The notes: generated by a model not told the origin, from the letters alone. 64,000 nt of DNA from Gracilimonas sp046602855 (GCF_046602855.1 NZ_JBKINJ010000001.1:1984001-2048000); one strand, 5' to 3'; counted from the stretch's first letter, positions 25,966 to 35,454 are shown. Numbers and translations: made by a program.

Positions 25966-26616
25966 TTATTCTCCCCAACCTTTTTCACCGATAAGAGGCA
26001 CAAATTTGAAGTCAGCCAGTTCTTCCCGCTCAAATTCATTTTCTCCAACTCGCGTTATGCGCAGCATCATTTGTTTTTCATCATCCCCAACCGGGATCAC
26101 CAACCGTCCTCCGATATTCAACTGCTGAACCAGGTCATCGGGCACTACGGGGGCGCCGGCGGTAACCACAATACCATCATAAGGTGCATATGCCGACCAA
26201 CCAAGGGTCCCATCCCCAACTTTCAGCATGGCGCTGTATCCCAATTCTCTAAGTGACTCCTTTGCACGGTGATACAACTCTTTATGCCTTTCTACACTGT
26301 ATACATCGGCTCCCATTTCACAAAGGATCATACATTGATATCCCGAACCGGTCCCGATCTCAAGGATCTTATCACCGGGTTCAATAGCCAGTAATTCGGT
26401 TTGTGCTGCTACAGTAAAGGGCTGAGATATGGTTTGCCCCATCCCTATTGGAAGCGCCGTATCATTGTATGCCTTTGGATATAATGCTGTATCAATTAGC
26501 TTATGCCGGGGTATTTTACCGATGGCTGCCAATACCTTTGGATCTTTTATCCCTTTCTTTTTCAAATGCTCAACCAATTGTTTTCTCGGCCTTACAAATC
26601 TTCGATCTTGTTGCAA
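25966..26616 (-). CDS. pcm: Protein-L-isoaspartate O-methyltransferase
   Basis: A 216-residue SAM-dependent enzyme that methylates isoaspartyl residues to start repair of aged proteins. Seen are DTALPIGMGQTISQPFTVA near residue 50, motif I KILEIGTGSGYQ near 85, and VTAGAPVVPDDLVQQL near 150. The length matches bacterial Pcm. It is followed at once by the DUF368 gene on the same strand, so the two are co-transcribed. The start ATG at 26616 gives a normal N-terminus (RKQLVEHLKKKGI). Confidence 0.93.
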   Translation of the reverse strand: MQQDRRFVRPRKQLVEHLKKKGIKDPKVLAAIGKIPRHKLIDTALYPKAYNDTALPIGMGQTISQPFTVAAQTELLAIEPGDKILEIGTGSGYQCMILCEMGADVYSVERHKELYHRAKESLRELGYSAMLKVGDGTLGWSAYAPYDGIVVTAGAPVVPDDLVQQLNIGGRLVIPVGDDEKQMMLRITRVGENEFEREELADFKFVPLIGEKGWGE

Positions 26617-26754
26617 AATTCACCTGTTAATTCCCTGTTGATCTGTATTGCAAGTATATGGAATTAGCTGAAAAAATGAGGGGCAATTATTGAATGATTA
26701 CGGCTAAGCAGTACGTGCTACTCAACTCAAAGTTTTTGTAGATGTTAAATTAAT

Positions 26755-26817
26755 CTTTGAAGCATCCTGCTTCAAAGTACAAGCTCCCGGAGGCTGTGCC
26801 TCCACTTACAGGCAACC
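26755..26817. repeat. REP-like palindromic unit, downstream copy
   Basis: CTTTGAAGC, a 5-base loop and GCTTCAAAG (26755-26777) are followed by GGAGGC-TGT-GCCTCC (26789-26803) and a CTTACAGGCAACC tail. The same unit occurs at 27744-27806 with very few changes and in degenerate form at 27507-27566. It lies just after the transposase gene's stop. Confidence 0.85.
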
Positions 26818-26857
26818 AGTTCTTATCAAACGCACTCTCAGATTTATAGATAGTTTA

Positions 26858-27409
26858 CTAGATCAGTAATTCGTCGACTTCTATCAACCCTTTCTTCTCA
26901 TAATACCACCGGGCACTGCTATAAGGGTAATCTATTGGCTTGTGACAAAATCCTTCTTTGACCGGATTGTAGTGGATATAATTCATTTTTTGGTTAAAGA
27001 ACTTATTTGTCGTGATCTCTATTGGCCGATTGTTATGCTGCCAAAATTGAAATATTTCATTGTTCCTATTCCTTCTCCCCGCTTGCCTGAACATCCAAAG
27101 CATCCATTTTCTACGACTTTCCTTGTTATTTTTCTGCATATCCCCCAGGATTGTTTTGCCCGTATGCCGTTTCATGTCCCTTAAAATATCTGAGAGGTTC
27201 GTTCCTTCTTGTGCACTAATTATCAGGTGAATATGGTTTGTCATCAAACACCATCCATGAATACGCAAGCCCTTACTATCCTGACAGTATCTCAAACTTT
27301 CCACGACCGTATCTTTATACATGGGCCTTACAAATACATCTATCCAGTCAACTACCGAATAAGTAATAAAATGCGCTTGCTGCTGATTATATATTTTATA
27401 CCCTGACAT
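26858..27409 (-). mobile_element. REP-associated tyrosine transposase (RAYT)
   Basis: A 183-residue Y1 transposase of the IS200/REP-associated type. The HUH metal-binding motif is TNHIHLII (H59, H61) and the catalytic tyrosine is most likely Y144 in NYIHYNPVK. The C-terminal PYSSARWYYE is typical of RAYT proteins. These enzymes cut and join single strands at REP hairpins. Unlike IS200 elements, a RAYT is usually single-copy and fixed, and is surrounded by REP sequences. Here palindromic units flank it on both sides, which is the expected REPtron layout. The gene looks intact. Confidence 0.9.
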
Positions 27410-27506
27410 AACTTTAATTTAAAACTATCCTTTGTTCTGTCAAGCAATATTTAACACCTGCTTTTTTTCATGGAAATACTAAAGAACACCCTCAATATCC
27501 CAGTGG

Positions 27507-27672
27507 ATCTTTTGAGTATCCTACTTCTAAGTACAAGCTCCCAGAGGCTGTGCTTCCACTTACAGGCAACAACTTCTCATCCAACCTCAACTATTTCAAT
27601 GCTTACTTGGATGCCCTTATGGAAGGCTAAGCCTTCCTTTTACCTATCTCCTGAAGCTGGAAGCTTCGGAGA
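27507..27672. repeat. REP-like palindromic unit, degenerate copy
   Basis: A decayed first hairpin (27507-27529) and second hairpin (27542-27556) are followed by GGAAGGC-TAA-GCCTTCC (27620-27636) and a longer dyad, ATCTCC to GGAGAT with inner GAAGC/GCTTC (27645-27672). Order and spacing match the copy at 27744-27907. The first part has more mismatches, so this copy is older or less constrained. Confidence 0.8.
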
Positions 27673-27743
27673 TGTATAATAGGATCAGGATCAAAAAACT
27701 TATTTCTTATCCACAATTTATCATCATCTATTTATCTATGGAT

Positions 27744-27907
27744 CTTTGAAGCATCCTGCTTCAAAGTACCAGCTGCAGGAGGCTGTGCCTCCACTTACAG
27801 GCAACCGGTTCTTATCTAACCCAGTCAATTTCAATGCTTACTTGGTTGCCCTTATGGAAGGCTAAGCCTTCCTATACCTATCTCCAGAAGCCAGAAGCTT
27901 CGGAGAT
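27744..27907. repeat. REP-like palindromic unit, complete copy
   Basis: Four hairpins in a row: CTTTGAAGC/GCTTCAAAG (27744-27766), GGAGGC/GCCTCC (27778-27792), GGAAGGC/GCCTTCC (27856-27872) and ATCTCC..GAAGC/GCTTC..GGAGAT (27880-27907). A GGCAACC tail follows the second hairpin. The stretch between the transposase start and lgt (27410-28035) contains only these units and AT-rich spacer. Confidence 0.85.
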
Positions 27908-28035
27908 TTTTAGGCCATGTATGTGCGGTTGAAAAGGCTGCGAATTTTAATTTTAGATAACATAACCTGAATTGAATTTTTTTATCATTCACAGCTTCTT
28001 ATTTTCAGATCATAAATTTCCATTCAATACATCCT

Positions 28036-28866
28036 ATGATACTAGCACTGCTTGATAACTTAACGTGGGGAGTTGATCCCGAAATCTTTTCATTAGGCCC
28101 CATTTCTCCCCGCTGGTATGGACTTCTGTTTGCCGGAGCCTTCGTTTCCGGATATATGTTTGGTGTAAAGTTATGGAAAGATGCCGGACGCAAAGTCGAG
28201 GAAATGGAAAGCATTCTTACCTGGATATTAGTGGGAACAGTGATCGGAGCCCGTTTAGGCCATGTGATCTTCTATGACCCTTCCTACTATCTGCGCAATC
28301 TCGATCAGGTGCTGGCAGTCTGGAATGGTGGGCTGGCTAGTCATGGTGCAGCTATCGGCATTGTATTAGCCATGTATTACCTGGCCAAGAAAACACCAAA
28401 AATGAACTTCTGGTGGCTGGCAGACCGTGTGGTTATTCCAACAGCTATAGGCGGTGCCTTTATACGAACCGGTAATTTCTTTAACTCCGAGATTGTTGGC
28501 CATGAAACCGATGCCCCCTGGGGAATTATCTTCACTAATCTTCCGGGACCAATGGGCATGGTGCCACGTCACCCAACCATGTTATATGAGGCAGTTCTTT
28601 GTCTTGCTGTTTTCGCAGTCCTTTGGTGGATCTATAAAAAATATAAGAACGCACCTCCCGAGGGCTCACTCTTTGGCACCTTCCTGATACTGCTCTTCTC
28701 TGGAAGATTCTTTCTGGAATACACCAAAATACCACAAGCTGATTTTGCAGCGAACTGGCCTATCAACATGGGGCAGGTTCTCAGCATCCCATTGATACTG
28801 ATAGGAATCTACATTCTTATCAAAGTCGTAGACTGGAAACAGCAGCCTGATCAGGTAGCTAAATAG
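28036..28866 (+). CDS. lgt: Prolipoprotein diacylglyceryl transferase
   Basis: A 276-residue inner-membrane enzyme that moves diacylglyceryl from phosphatidylglycerol to the lipobox cysteine of prolipoproteins. It has about seven membrane helices. Visible marks are ISPRWYGLLFAGAF near residue 23, GARLGHVIFYD near 72, and the signature GGLASHGAAIGIVLAMY near 98, plus RTGNFFNSEIVG and HPTMLYEAV. The length is normal. The window encodes many lipoproteins that would need it. The gene is alone, with a terminator just downstream. Confidence 0.95.
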   Translation: MILALLDNLTWGVDPEIFSLGPISPRWYGLLFAGAFVSGYMFGVKLWKDAGRKVEEMESILTWILVGTVIGARLGHVIFYDPSYYLRNLDQVLAVWNGGLASHGAAIGIVLAMYYLAKKTPKMNFWWLADRVVIPTAIGGAFIRTGNFFNSEIVGHETDAPWGIIFTNLPGPMGMVPRHPTMLYEAVLCLAVFAVLWWIYKKYKNAPPEGSLFGTFLILLFSGRFFLEYTKIPQADFAANWPINMGQVLSIPLILIGIYILIKVVDWKQQPDQVAK

Positions 28867-28881
28867 CAAAATCTCTTCATA

Positions 28882-28920
28882 TTCATAAAATCTCTTCGTT
28901 TAAGAGGTTTTATGAATTTT
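28882..28920 (+). terminator. AT-rich terminator after lgt
   Basis: TTCATAAAA, one mismatch, CTCTT (28882-28896) pairs with AAGAG, one mismatch, TTTTATGAA (28902-28916) and is followed by TTTT. It lies 16 bases after the lgt stop. Confidence 0.75.
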
Positions 28921-28946
28921 ATAATGCGATCAAATAGTATGCGGCT

Positions 28947-29996
28947 CTAAAAATCTAAGCTCATAGTGATTACTAACCCATGATCCATAAACTCCGCCCC
29001 ATCATTCAATGGCATCAGATAGTTTATCCTGTATCTCGTTTGGGCAGATGGATTTCCGGTATATCCCAATAATATACGGTCCTGATCTATACCTGCACCC
29101 AAAAGATCTGAATCAAAAGTTTCATATCTCATCAAAATGGTCGAATAACTATCAATTTTATACCCACCCGTAAGATGGAAACCAAAGACATCATCTGATT
29201 CTGCAAATCCTGTATACTCCAAATTAGCACCTAATACTTCTGTAGCTAGTATCATGCTTTCATTTTCAAAACGGATATCACCGCCATACGTGAAGCGGTC
29301 GCCATCGATATTGGGAAGTATCCCTCCTGCTATTGAGCTGTTACTCAACTCACCGTAAGATAAATTCAATCCACCGTCAATACTTCCGGATTCTTCAACC
29401 ATAGAACGATAACCAAGCCGCCCTACGTAATAAAAATTATTATCATTATTTGTTGTCAGTCCATTTCCATTGAACATTCCTACACTGTAATTCACGTTTT
29501 CACTCAGGTCACCGGCAAAACGAATACCAAAATCGCGTTCCTGGGTCAGGGCAACTACAGCGAATGTTCTTCTGTAGAAATCTATGTTTTGAGGTCCTGT
29601 TAAAAACTCCCTACTAAAACCGGGTTTCTGGGCCCCTACTATCACCTGATGATCCTCGTTTAGCATATATCCTATCTCTGCATCCAGAAGAGTGAACTGA
29701 TCAGCAAGATCTGCATATAGTTTATAACTGAATCCTCCGTCAAGATTACCATCAAGTTTAAAACGAGCTTGAGGAACATTAAAGCCTCTTGTACCTGCAG
29801 CTCCATCTTTATCGAAGGCAAAATCTCCCTGGAAAAGGATCATTGTACTAAGATTAAAGGATTCACTCTTTATCTTTTCCCTCAGTTCATCAATTCTATC
29901 GGTATTGCCTGAATTGTCCTGCGCCGATAAACCTTGAAATCCGCCTAACACAGAAATAATTAAAGCAGCTAAAAAAAAGTTTTTGTAAGAGTACAT
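28947..29996 (-). CDS. Outer-membrane porin, OprP/OprO-like
   Basis: A 349-residue protein with a signal peptide (about 1-25, ending GLSAQ), a short helical part (DRIDELREKIKSESF) and a 16-strand-type barrel. Family marks are GFNVPQARFKLDGNLDGGFSYKLYADL, VIVGAQKPGFSREFLTGPQNIDF and TQERDFGIRFAGDL, shared with phosphate-selective porins O and P. The last residue is phenylalanine (MSLDF), as needed for barrel insertion. The natural substrate cannot be told; these porins in Bacteroidota are often general. It is convergent with lgt. Confidence 0.87.
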   Translation of the reverse strand: MYSYKNFFLAALIISVLGGFQGLSAQDNSGNTDRIDELREKIKSESFNLSTMILFQGDFAFDKDGAAGTRGFNVPQARFKLDGNLDGGFSYKLYADLADQFTLLDAEIGYMLNEDHQVIVGAQKPGFSREFLTGPQNIDFYRRTFAVVALTQERDFGIRFAGDLSENVNYSVGMFNGNGLTTNNDNNFYYVGRLGYRSMVEESGSIDGGLNLSYGELSNSSIAGGILPNIDGDRFTYGGDIRFENESMILATEVLGANLEYTGFAESDDVFGFHLTGGYKIDSYSTILMRYETFDSDLLGAGIDQDRILLGYTGNPSAQTRYRINYLMPLNDGAEFMDHGLVITMSLDF

Positions 29997-30206
29997 GTTG
30001 TTTCTTTATGAATTATTGTTCGTGTTTATTTTCAAGAGCTTAGTAAACTGATTAATATTGAATTATGCGTGAAGATTGATAGCTATTTTTCCTTTTCATT
30101 TAATTTTTAAGTCAAAAAGCCAAATGAACGGCTTAAAACAGCTTATTTAGTTAGTATATAAATATCAATGTTTTTATCATCGTGGCGAAACTGAAAATAC
30201 ATTAAA

Positions 30207-30962
30207 ATGGATCTAGAATTTCTTTCGGCACCTATTACTCAGGTTTTTTTATATGCTCTTCTAACCGCTGTAACTACAGGCCTGGGCGCTGTACCATTCT
30301 TTTTTATCAAAGATGTTTCACCTTCGCTGTTAGGTAAATCTAATGCTGCTGCTTCGGGATTAATGCTTGCTGCCAGTTTTAGCCTGATCAGGGAAGGTTA
30401 CAACGCCAGTGAGTGGATGACCATTGGTGGCATGCTAGCCGGAGTGGTGCTTGTTGTACTTTCACATAAGTGGATGGAAAGTCGCGGTGAGGTTGACGTT
30501 AAAGATCTGATCGGGGGGAAACGTAAACAGATGCTGATGTTCCTTGGCATCATGACAGTTCACTCTTTTGCCGAAGGTGTAAGCGTGGGTGTTTCTTTTG
30601 CCAGTACTATGGAATTTGGCGTATTCATCGCTATAGCTATTGCCATTCATAACATACCTGAAGGACTTGCTATCAGTTTAGTTATGGTGCCACAGGGTAC
30701 ATCTCCAATTAAAGCCGTCTGGTGGAGTATTTTTTCTAGCTTGCCCCAGCCATTAATGGCTATACCTGCTTTTCTATTTGTTGAAGTTTTTAAAGAATAC
30801 CTTCCATTTGGACTTGGATTAGCCGCCGGTGCAATGATCTGGATGGTATTTGCAGATCTTGTTCCGGAGGCCCTGGAAAAATCTGAAGCCAAAACGGTAG
30901 GGCTTTGGGTAACTATTGCCGTACTGGCCATGAGTGCATTTCAAGTACTTCTTTCTCACTGA
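30207..30962 (+). CDS. ZIP-family metal transporter
   Basis: A 251-residue inner-membrane protein with about eight helices. The ZIP signature is present as HSFAEGVSVG in helix 4 and HNIPEGLAI in helix 5, which form the binuclear metal site. Bacterial ZIP proteins import zinc or other divalent cations. The usual histidine-rich loop between helices 3 and 4 is short here and reads GEVDVKDLIGGKRKQ instead. It is divergent from the porin gene, and no metal regulator is adjacent. Confidence 0.88.
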   Translation: MDLEFLSAPITQVFLYALLTAVTTGLGAVPFFFIKDVSPSLLGKSNAAASGLMLAASFSLIREGYNASEWMTIGGMLAGVVLVVLSHKWMESRGEVDVKDLIGGKRKQMLMFLGIMTVHSFAEGVSVGVSFASTMEFGVFIAIAIAIHNIPEGLAISLVMVPQGTSPIKAVWWSIFSSLPQPLMAIPAFLFVEVFKEYLPFGLGLAAGAMIWMVFADLVPEALEKSEAKTVGLWVTIAVLAMSAFQVLLSH

Positions 30963-31150
30963 GTTTGCACCCTTGTCTCAAGTTTCTTTTCCAATTCCCC
31001 AAAAATAATACAGTAAAAGAAACCGTTCATCACCCGTATTCCGTTGATAAGACAAAAAAATCAGATCATGAATTTTAGCTTTTTTTGCAAAGCTTAATAA
31101 GCACCTTCGTTATATTTGAAAAAATAATTCAACGCTCCATCTACAGATCA

Positions 31151-32422
31151 TTGATTCAAAAATTTAACTTAGTTCCATTACTATTACTTTTTCTATATCT
31201 GACACCTTCATTTGTTCTAGCTCAAGACACTGACCGCAGATCAAGGCAGACCATAAATGTATACCTGGATTGCAGGGGTTGCAGCAGCAGTTTTATCCGA
31301 TCAGAAATCGACTACGTTAACTTTGTGCGAGATCAAGATGTGGCCGAGGTGCATTTACTTATAACTCTACAGCGAACCGGCAGTGGCGGATGGGAACATA
31401 CTCTAGATTTCATGGCCCCCGGTCACTCTCCTGATGAAGATCATACTATCGTTTTCATCAGCCCTCAATCTGATACCAATGATATGATGAGACGCCGCCT
31501 GGTAAATCATGTTGAGCTGGGTTTGATCCACTTTCTTAGAGATCGCGGTGTATTTTCAGATCTGAAAGTCGACTTTACCGGAACCATATCTGAAGATGAA
31601 GAAGATCTTGAAGTAAGTGACCCCTGGAATAGCTGGACATTTGAAATTGGATTAAGTACCAGCTTTAGTGGTGAGCAATCCAGAGATAATTTCAGACTGG
31701 GTGGGAATTTTGATGCAAGACGGATTACCGATGAGTGGAAAATAGATTTTTCATACCGACAAAATTATAATCGCCGAACATTCAGAACCGACGCAGATGA
31801 CGGAACAACTGACACTGATGTCTTCACTACTGAAAATCAGAACTTCACTTCTCTTATCGCAAAGAGTTTGGGTGACCATTGGACTGTTGGAGGATATTCC
31901 AGAATTCGGTCATCTACACAAGATAACATCGACCTTAGTATTGGAGCAACACCATCCATTGAGTACAGCCTGTTCCCCTATAATGAGTTTAACCAACGCG
32001 AGATCACTTTAAGATATGGCATTCTTGGCTCTCAATACAACTACTCTGAGACTACTATACTTAATGTTAAAGAGGAATTTCTCTGGAGAAACGAATTAAC
32101 CTTTCGTGCAGATTTCACCCAGCCATGGGGTGGGGTTTATGGATGGGGAGATGCCGGCGCTTATATGCACGACCTTAGCAAGAACCGGCTGAATATGGGC
32201 GTTAGAGTTAACATGCGGATCGTTAAAGGCCTGTCGGTTTTCTTTTCAGGAAGATATTCACTCATTAATGATCAGATCAGTTTGCCTGCAGGGGAACTCA
32301 CCGAAGAAGAACGCTTGCTCAATCTAAAACAGCAAGCTACTTCCTATAATTACGGCGGCTCAATTGGATTTGAATTCAACTTTGGCTCCATATACAATAA
32401 TGTCGTTAACCCGAGGTTTTGA
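31151..32422 (+). CDS. Outer-membrane protein with N-terminal Cys-motif domain, function unknown
   Basis: The frame opens at 31085 (TTG) but contains no ATG near the signal peptide. TTG at 31151 gives MIQKFNLVPLLLLFLY ending FVLAQ, a good signal peptide, and I prefer it. The mature 400 residues have an N-terminal domain (about 30-155) with NVYLDCRGCSSSFIRSEI, a C-x2-C pair, and LITLQRTGSGG, then a beta-barrel region (about 180-423) ending NPRF with a terminal phenylalanine. I recall similar unnamed proteins in Bacteroidota but no function. It runs to the base before the convergent channel gene's stop. Confidence 0.7.
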   Translation: MIQKFNLVPLLLLFLYLTPSFVLAQDTDRRSRQTINVYLDCRGCSSSFIRSEIDYVNFVRDQDVAEVHLLITLQRTGSGGWEHTLDFMAPGHSPDEDHTIVFISPQSDTNDMMRRRLVNHVELGLIHFLRDRGVFSDLKVDFTGTISEDEEDLEVSDPWNSWTFEIGLSTSFSGEQSRDNFRLGGNFDARRITDEWKIDFSYRQNYNRRTFRTDADDGTTDTDVFTTENQNFTSLIAKSLGDHWTVGGYSRIRSSTQDNIDLSIGATPSIEYSLFPYNEFNQREITLRYGILGSQYNYSETTILNVKEEFLWRNELTFRADFTQPWGGVYGWGDAGAYMHDLSKNRLNMGVRVNMRIVKGLSVFFSGRYSLINDQISLPAGELTEEERLLNLKQQATSYNYGGSIGFEFNFGSIYNNVVNPRF

Positions 32423-33310
32423 TCATTTATTGGTATCCATCACAGTATTCAGTTTCTCCCCTCCCCTGATACCAAAGTCTAAGGTCCGAATTGGGAATGG
32501 AATCATGATATCGTTATCGTCATAGGCCTTTTTAAGAGCCATTATAGCTTCACTTTGTGCTCCCCAATAATCAGGCTGACGATTATAGTTGATCCAAAAC
32601 CGGATAGAAAAATTTATTGAGCTATCGCCAAATTCATTGTAATAAAACTCTACGTCTTTTGATTCATCGCGCAGATCAAGTGAAGAGAGGGTTTCGACGG
32701 CAATATCTTTGGCTTTTTCAAGGTCGTCACCATAGGAGACACCACAAGCAAGATCGATTCTTCGCTTTCCTGTTTTGGTGTAATTAGTAAATGGATTTTC
32801 ATAAACCACCTTATTTGGTACGTACATATACTGCCCCTGAGGTGTTCGTATTATCGTATTTCTCAGATTCAATTTTTCAACAGTACCAAACAATCCATTG
32901 GTCTCAATTATATCTCCGATCCCGAATGGGTGTCGGATGGAAAGCAACACCCCGGCTATAAAATTCGCTGCAATATCCTGAAATGCAAAACCTAAAGCCA
33001 AACCTATGATACCTGCACCTGCAAGCAGACTAGTTACAGTACCATCAAGATTCAGGATACTCAACGCAAAGAAAAGTCCAATACCCAATACAAGTACTGC
33101 AAGTACGGTTTCAGCCAATCCTGTCACCGTTTTATTATCGGTAACACGAGACAGCATATTGCTTACAAGTTTCCTGATCACTTTTGCCAGCACATAAAAT
33201 GCAACTATAATTAACAGCGCTAAAACAAGGTTAGGCAGCATTTCAATTGCGGCTGTCAGCCATCCTTCCAGCTTTCCGGTGATCAGTTCATAAACGTTTT
33301 GGGTATCCAT
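32423..33310 (-). CDS. Small-conductance mechanosensitive channel, MscS family
   Basis: A 295-residue inner-membrane channel. Helices 1 and 2 are at about 25-45 and 65-87; the pore helix is GAGIIGLALGFAFQDIAANFIAGVLL near 98-123, followed by the beta domain (GIGDIIETNGLFGTVEKLNLRNTIIRT) and an alpha/beta C-terminal part. This is the MscS core with no extra domains. It relieves osmotic pressure by opening under membrane tension. Its TGA stop abuts the TGA of the convergent gene (TGATCA). Confidence 0.92.
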   Translation of the reverse strand: MDTQNVYELITGKLEGWLTAAIEMLPNLVLALLIIVAFYVLAKVIRKLVSNMLSRVTDNKTVTGLAETVLAVLVLGIGLFFALSILNLDGTVTSLLAGAGIIGLALGFAFQDIAANFIAGVLLSIRHPFGIGDIIETNGLFGTVEKLNLRNTIIRTPQGQYMYVPNKVVYENPFTNYTKTGKRRIDLACGVSYGDDLEKAKDIAVETLSSLDLRDESKDVEFYYNEFGDSSINFSIRFWINYNRQPDYWGAQSEAIMALKKAYDDNDIMIPFPIRTLDFGIRGGEKLNTVMDTNK

Positions 33311-33421
33311 AGGTAGTAGTTTACTTTTTGTTGAATATATGTGCTATAATAAAGGCTGAGCGCTTTTCATTAGTTCCATGAAGAATTCATTAAATAACTA
33401 ATAATTAATTACCTACTTAAG

Positions 33422-34057
33422 ATGTATCGATCTTTCTCATTTCTGTTTGCCGGAGTTTTAGTTTCTTTGTGTTTTTTTAGCACAGCCTTTGCGCAAAAGC
33501 CTGCCCAAAGTGCTGAGAAAGTCAACCCTATACTTATAAGTTCTGAGATACCGGATGTTGAATTGAAGAATATTGATGGTGAAACCATACGCTTGAAAGA
33601 ACTGGTTTCACTAAAACCTGCCATTTTGGTCTTTTACCGCGGAGGATGGTGCCCTTATTGCAATCAGCAGCTTTCTGACCTGCATAAGATCGAAGATCAG
33701 CTTTATGAAATTGGATATCAATTACTGGCAATTAGTCCCGACCGGCCTGAGAAACTGAGATCTACCTTGAATAACAGTGATCTGGGCTATACTTTATTAT
33801 CTGACAGCCCCATGAATGCTTCCAAGGCCTTTGGTATTGCTTTCAAGGTGGATCAGGAAACTGTTGACCAATACAGATCGATCGGACTTGATCTGGAGGG
33901 AGATTCCGGATATGATCATCATCTGTTACCTGTTCCTTCAGTTTATATCCTTAATACTGACGGTATCGTTAAATTCAATTACGTGAATCCTAATTATAAA
34001 GAACGGATCAGTGGGGATGTATTACTCACAGCCGCCAAAGTATACTATGAAAACTGA
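33422..34057 (+). CDS. Exported AhpC/TSA-type peroxiredoxin-like protein
   Basis: A 211-residue protein with a signal peptide (about 1-24, ending AFAQ), so it acts in the envelope. The thioredoxin-fold core has VFYRGGWCPYCNQQLSDL with C77 and C80, then LLAISPDRPEKL. The C-x2-C arrangement is that of AhpC/TSA proteins related to thiol-disulphide reductases rather than typical 2-Cys peroxiredoxins. It may reduce peroxides or disulphides in the periplasm. The YgjP-type gene starts 13 bases downstream on the same strand. Confidence 0.85.
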   Translation: MYRSFSFLFAGVLVSLCFFSTAFAQKPAQSAEKVNPILISSEIPDVELKNIDGETIRLKELVSLKPAILVFYRGGWCPYCNQQLSDLHKIEDQLYEIGYQLLAISPDRPEKLRSTLNNSDLGYTLLSDSPMNASKAFGIAFKVDQETVDQYRSIGLDLEGDSGYDHHLLPVPSVYILNTDGIVKFNYVNPNYKERISGDVLLTAAKVYYEN

Positions 34058-34070
34058 GTAAATCTGATCA

Positions 34071-34802
34071 ATGGGAAAAAGCAAGGTTTTCAGCAAGCAA
34101 CTTATAAATATATCCGGTCTAGAGATCTTGGTGTTAAGAAAGAACGTAAAAAACCTGAATCTGCGCGTTTATCCATCTGAAAAAGAAGTGAAAGTTTCGG
34201 TTCCAAAGCGAGCCCCGAAAGCCCTTATCCACAAGTTTATCGAGAGTAAATTACCCTGGATCAGAAAGCACCTTAACAAGGTACCGGTTAAAAAAAGCAG
34301 GCCCGGTTTAAAATTTACCACCGGCGAAATGCATTTGGTCTGGGGTAAGCCATACACACTTCAGATCATTGAAAAAAAGAAGGCTCCGAAAGTTTTACTG
34401 AACAATGATAAAGAATTGATCCTGCAGCTCAGGCCTGAGTCAGACTCAGAGAAAAGAGAACAGGTTTTGAATGAATGGTACCGCAGCCAATTGAAAGATA
34501 CTATTCCCCAACTCATCGCAAAGTGGGAACCGGTGATGGGCGTATCGGTACGTGAATTTGGCGTAAAGCGTATGAAAACACGCTGGGGAACCTGTAATAT
34601 AAGGGATCGTCGGATATGGCTGAATCTTGCCCTGGCCAAAAAGCGACCGATACTTTTGGAATATGTAGTAGTACATGAAATGGTACATCTTTTGGAGAGG
34701 CTCCATAATGAACGGTTTTATGCCTATATGACTCGGTTCTTTCCTCGTTGGCAATCACTCAGAAAAGAACTCAATGGTGATCACACTTACCAGGATTGCT
34801 AA
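34071..34802 (+). CDS. YgjP/SprT-like metallopeptidase (DUF45)
   Basis: A 243-residue cytoplasmic protein of the YgjP family (M48-like). The zinc site is VVHEMVHLLERLHNERF with H202, H206 and probable third ligand H212; E203 is the catalytic base. KTRWGTCNIRDRRIWLNLAL just before it is the family hallmark. Substrates are not established. It shares a transcript with the peroxiredoxin-like gene by spacing. Confidence 0.88.
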   Translation: MGKSKVFSKQLINISGLEILVLRKNVKNLNLRVYPSEKEVKVSVPKRAPKALIHKFIESKLPWIRKHLNKVPVKKSRPGLKFTTGEMHLVWGKPYTLQIIEKKKAPKVLLNNDKELILQLRPESDSEKREQVLNEWYRSQLKDTIPQLIAKWEPVMGVSVREFGVKRMKTRWGTCNIRDRRIWLNLALAKKRPILLEYVVVHEMVHLLERLHNERFYAYMTRFFPRWQSLRKELNGDHTYQDC

Positions 34803-34876
34803 AATTTAAGGACCGAAGGTTTATTCCACTTCCGGCATCTAATTAAATGAACACGAATTAGATGCGGAGCACATCC

Positions 34877-35392
34877 ATGAAAAACATATTAAAAATATCC
34901 GTTTTATCAGCTTTATTAATTGGATTGACTGTTGACGTTTCAGCCCAGCAGCGTAACAAAATGCAAAAAAACGCTAACGGTGACTGTCAGGGACAGATAA
35001 TGAATCGTGCCGATAGACAAGGCCAAAATATGCAGCGTATGATGACTCAGTTGAATCTGACTGACGACCAAAAAGCTAAGGTTGAAGAGATTCATCTGAA
35101 TGGTCAAAAAGGCATGATCCCTCTCAGAAATAACATGCAGAAAAAAAACGCAAAGTTGCGTACCCTCAAAATGTCTGATAACTATGATGAAGATGCAGTA
35201 AATGCACTTATTGAAGAGATCGGAGAATTGAGAACCGCTATGATGGCAATGAGAACGGGCCATCAGCAACAGATACGTAAAATATTGACCGAAGAACAGC
35301 GGATCAAATTTGATACCATGCAGCAAAAGCGCGGACCTAGACAACAAGGTCAACGAATGAACAAGAATAACAGACAAGGTCGATCATTCTGA
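34877..35392 (+). CDS. Periplasmic Spy/CpxP-like protein
   Basis: I start at the ATG at 34877, with GGAG eight bases before it, not at the ATG at 34862. The 171-residue product has a signal peptide (about 1-20, ending VSAQ) and a helical, LTxxQ-type core: LNLTDDQKAKVEEIHLNGQ, a central basic part, and ILTEEQRIKFDTMQ, the two LTxxQ-like motifs of Spy. The tail is rich in Arg, Gln and Asn. Spy-like proteins are periplasmic chaperones or metal sensors. It stands just before the sigma-factor module and may be one of its targets. Confidence 0.82.
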   Translation: MKNILKISVLSALLIGLTVDVSAQQRNKMQKNANGDCQGQIMNRADRQGQNMQRMMTQLNLTDDQKAKVEEIHLNGQKGMIPLRNNMQKKNAKLRTLKMSDNYDEDAVNALIEEIGELRTAMMAMRTGHQQQIRKILTEEQRIKFDTMQQKRGPRQQGQRMNKNNRQGRSF

Positions 35393-35454
35393 ACATTTAC
35401 AGAAATGCAGGGATTTACATTCCTGCATTTCATTAATGTTATCCGGTTCTTATA

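Noticed and set aside
26755..27907. Possible CRISPR array because of several similar units
   Set aside because: The units are palindromic, irregularly spaced and of unequal composition, there are no unique spacers of constant length, and no cas genes are present. They are REP-like repeats beside a RAYT.
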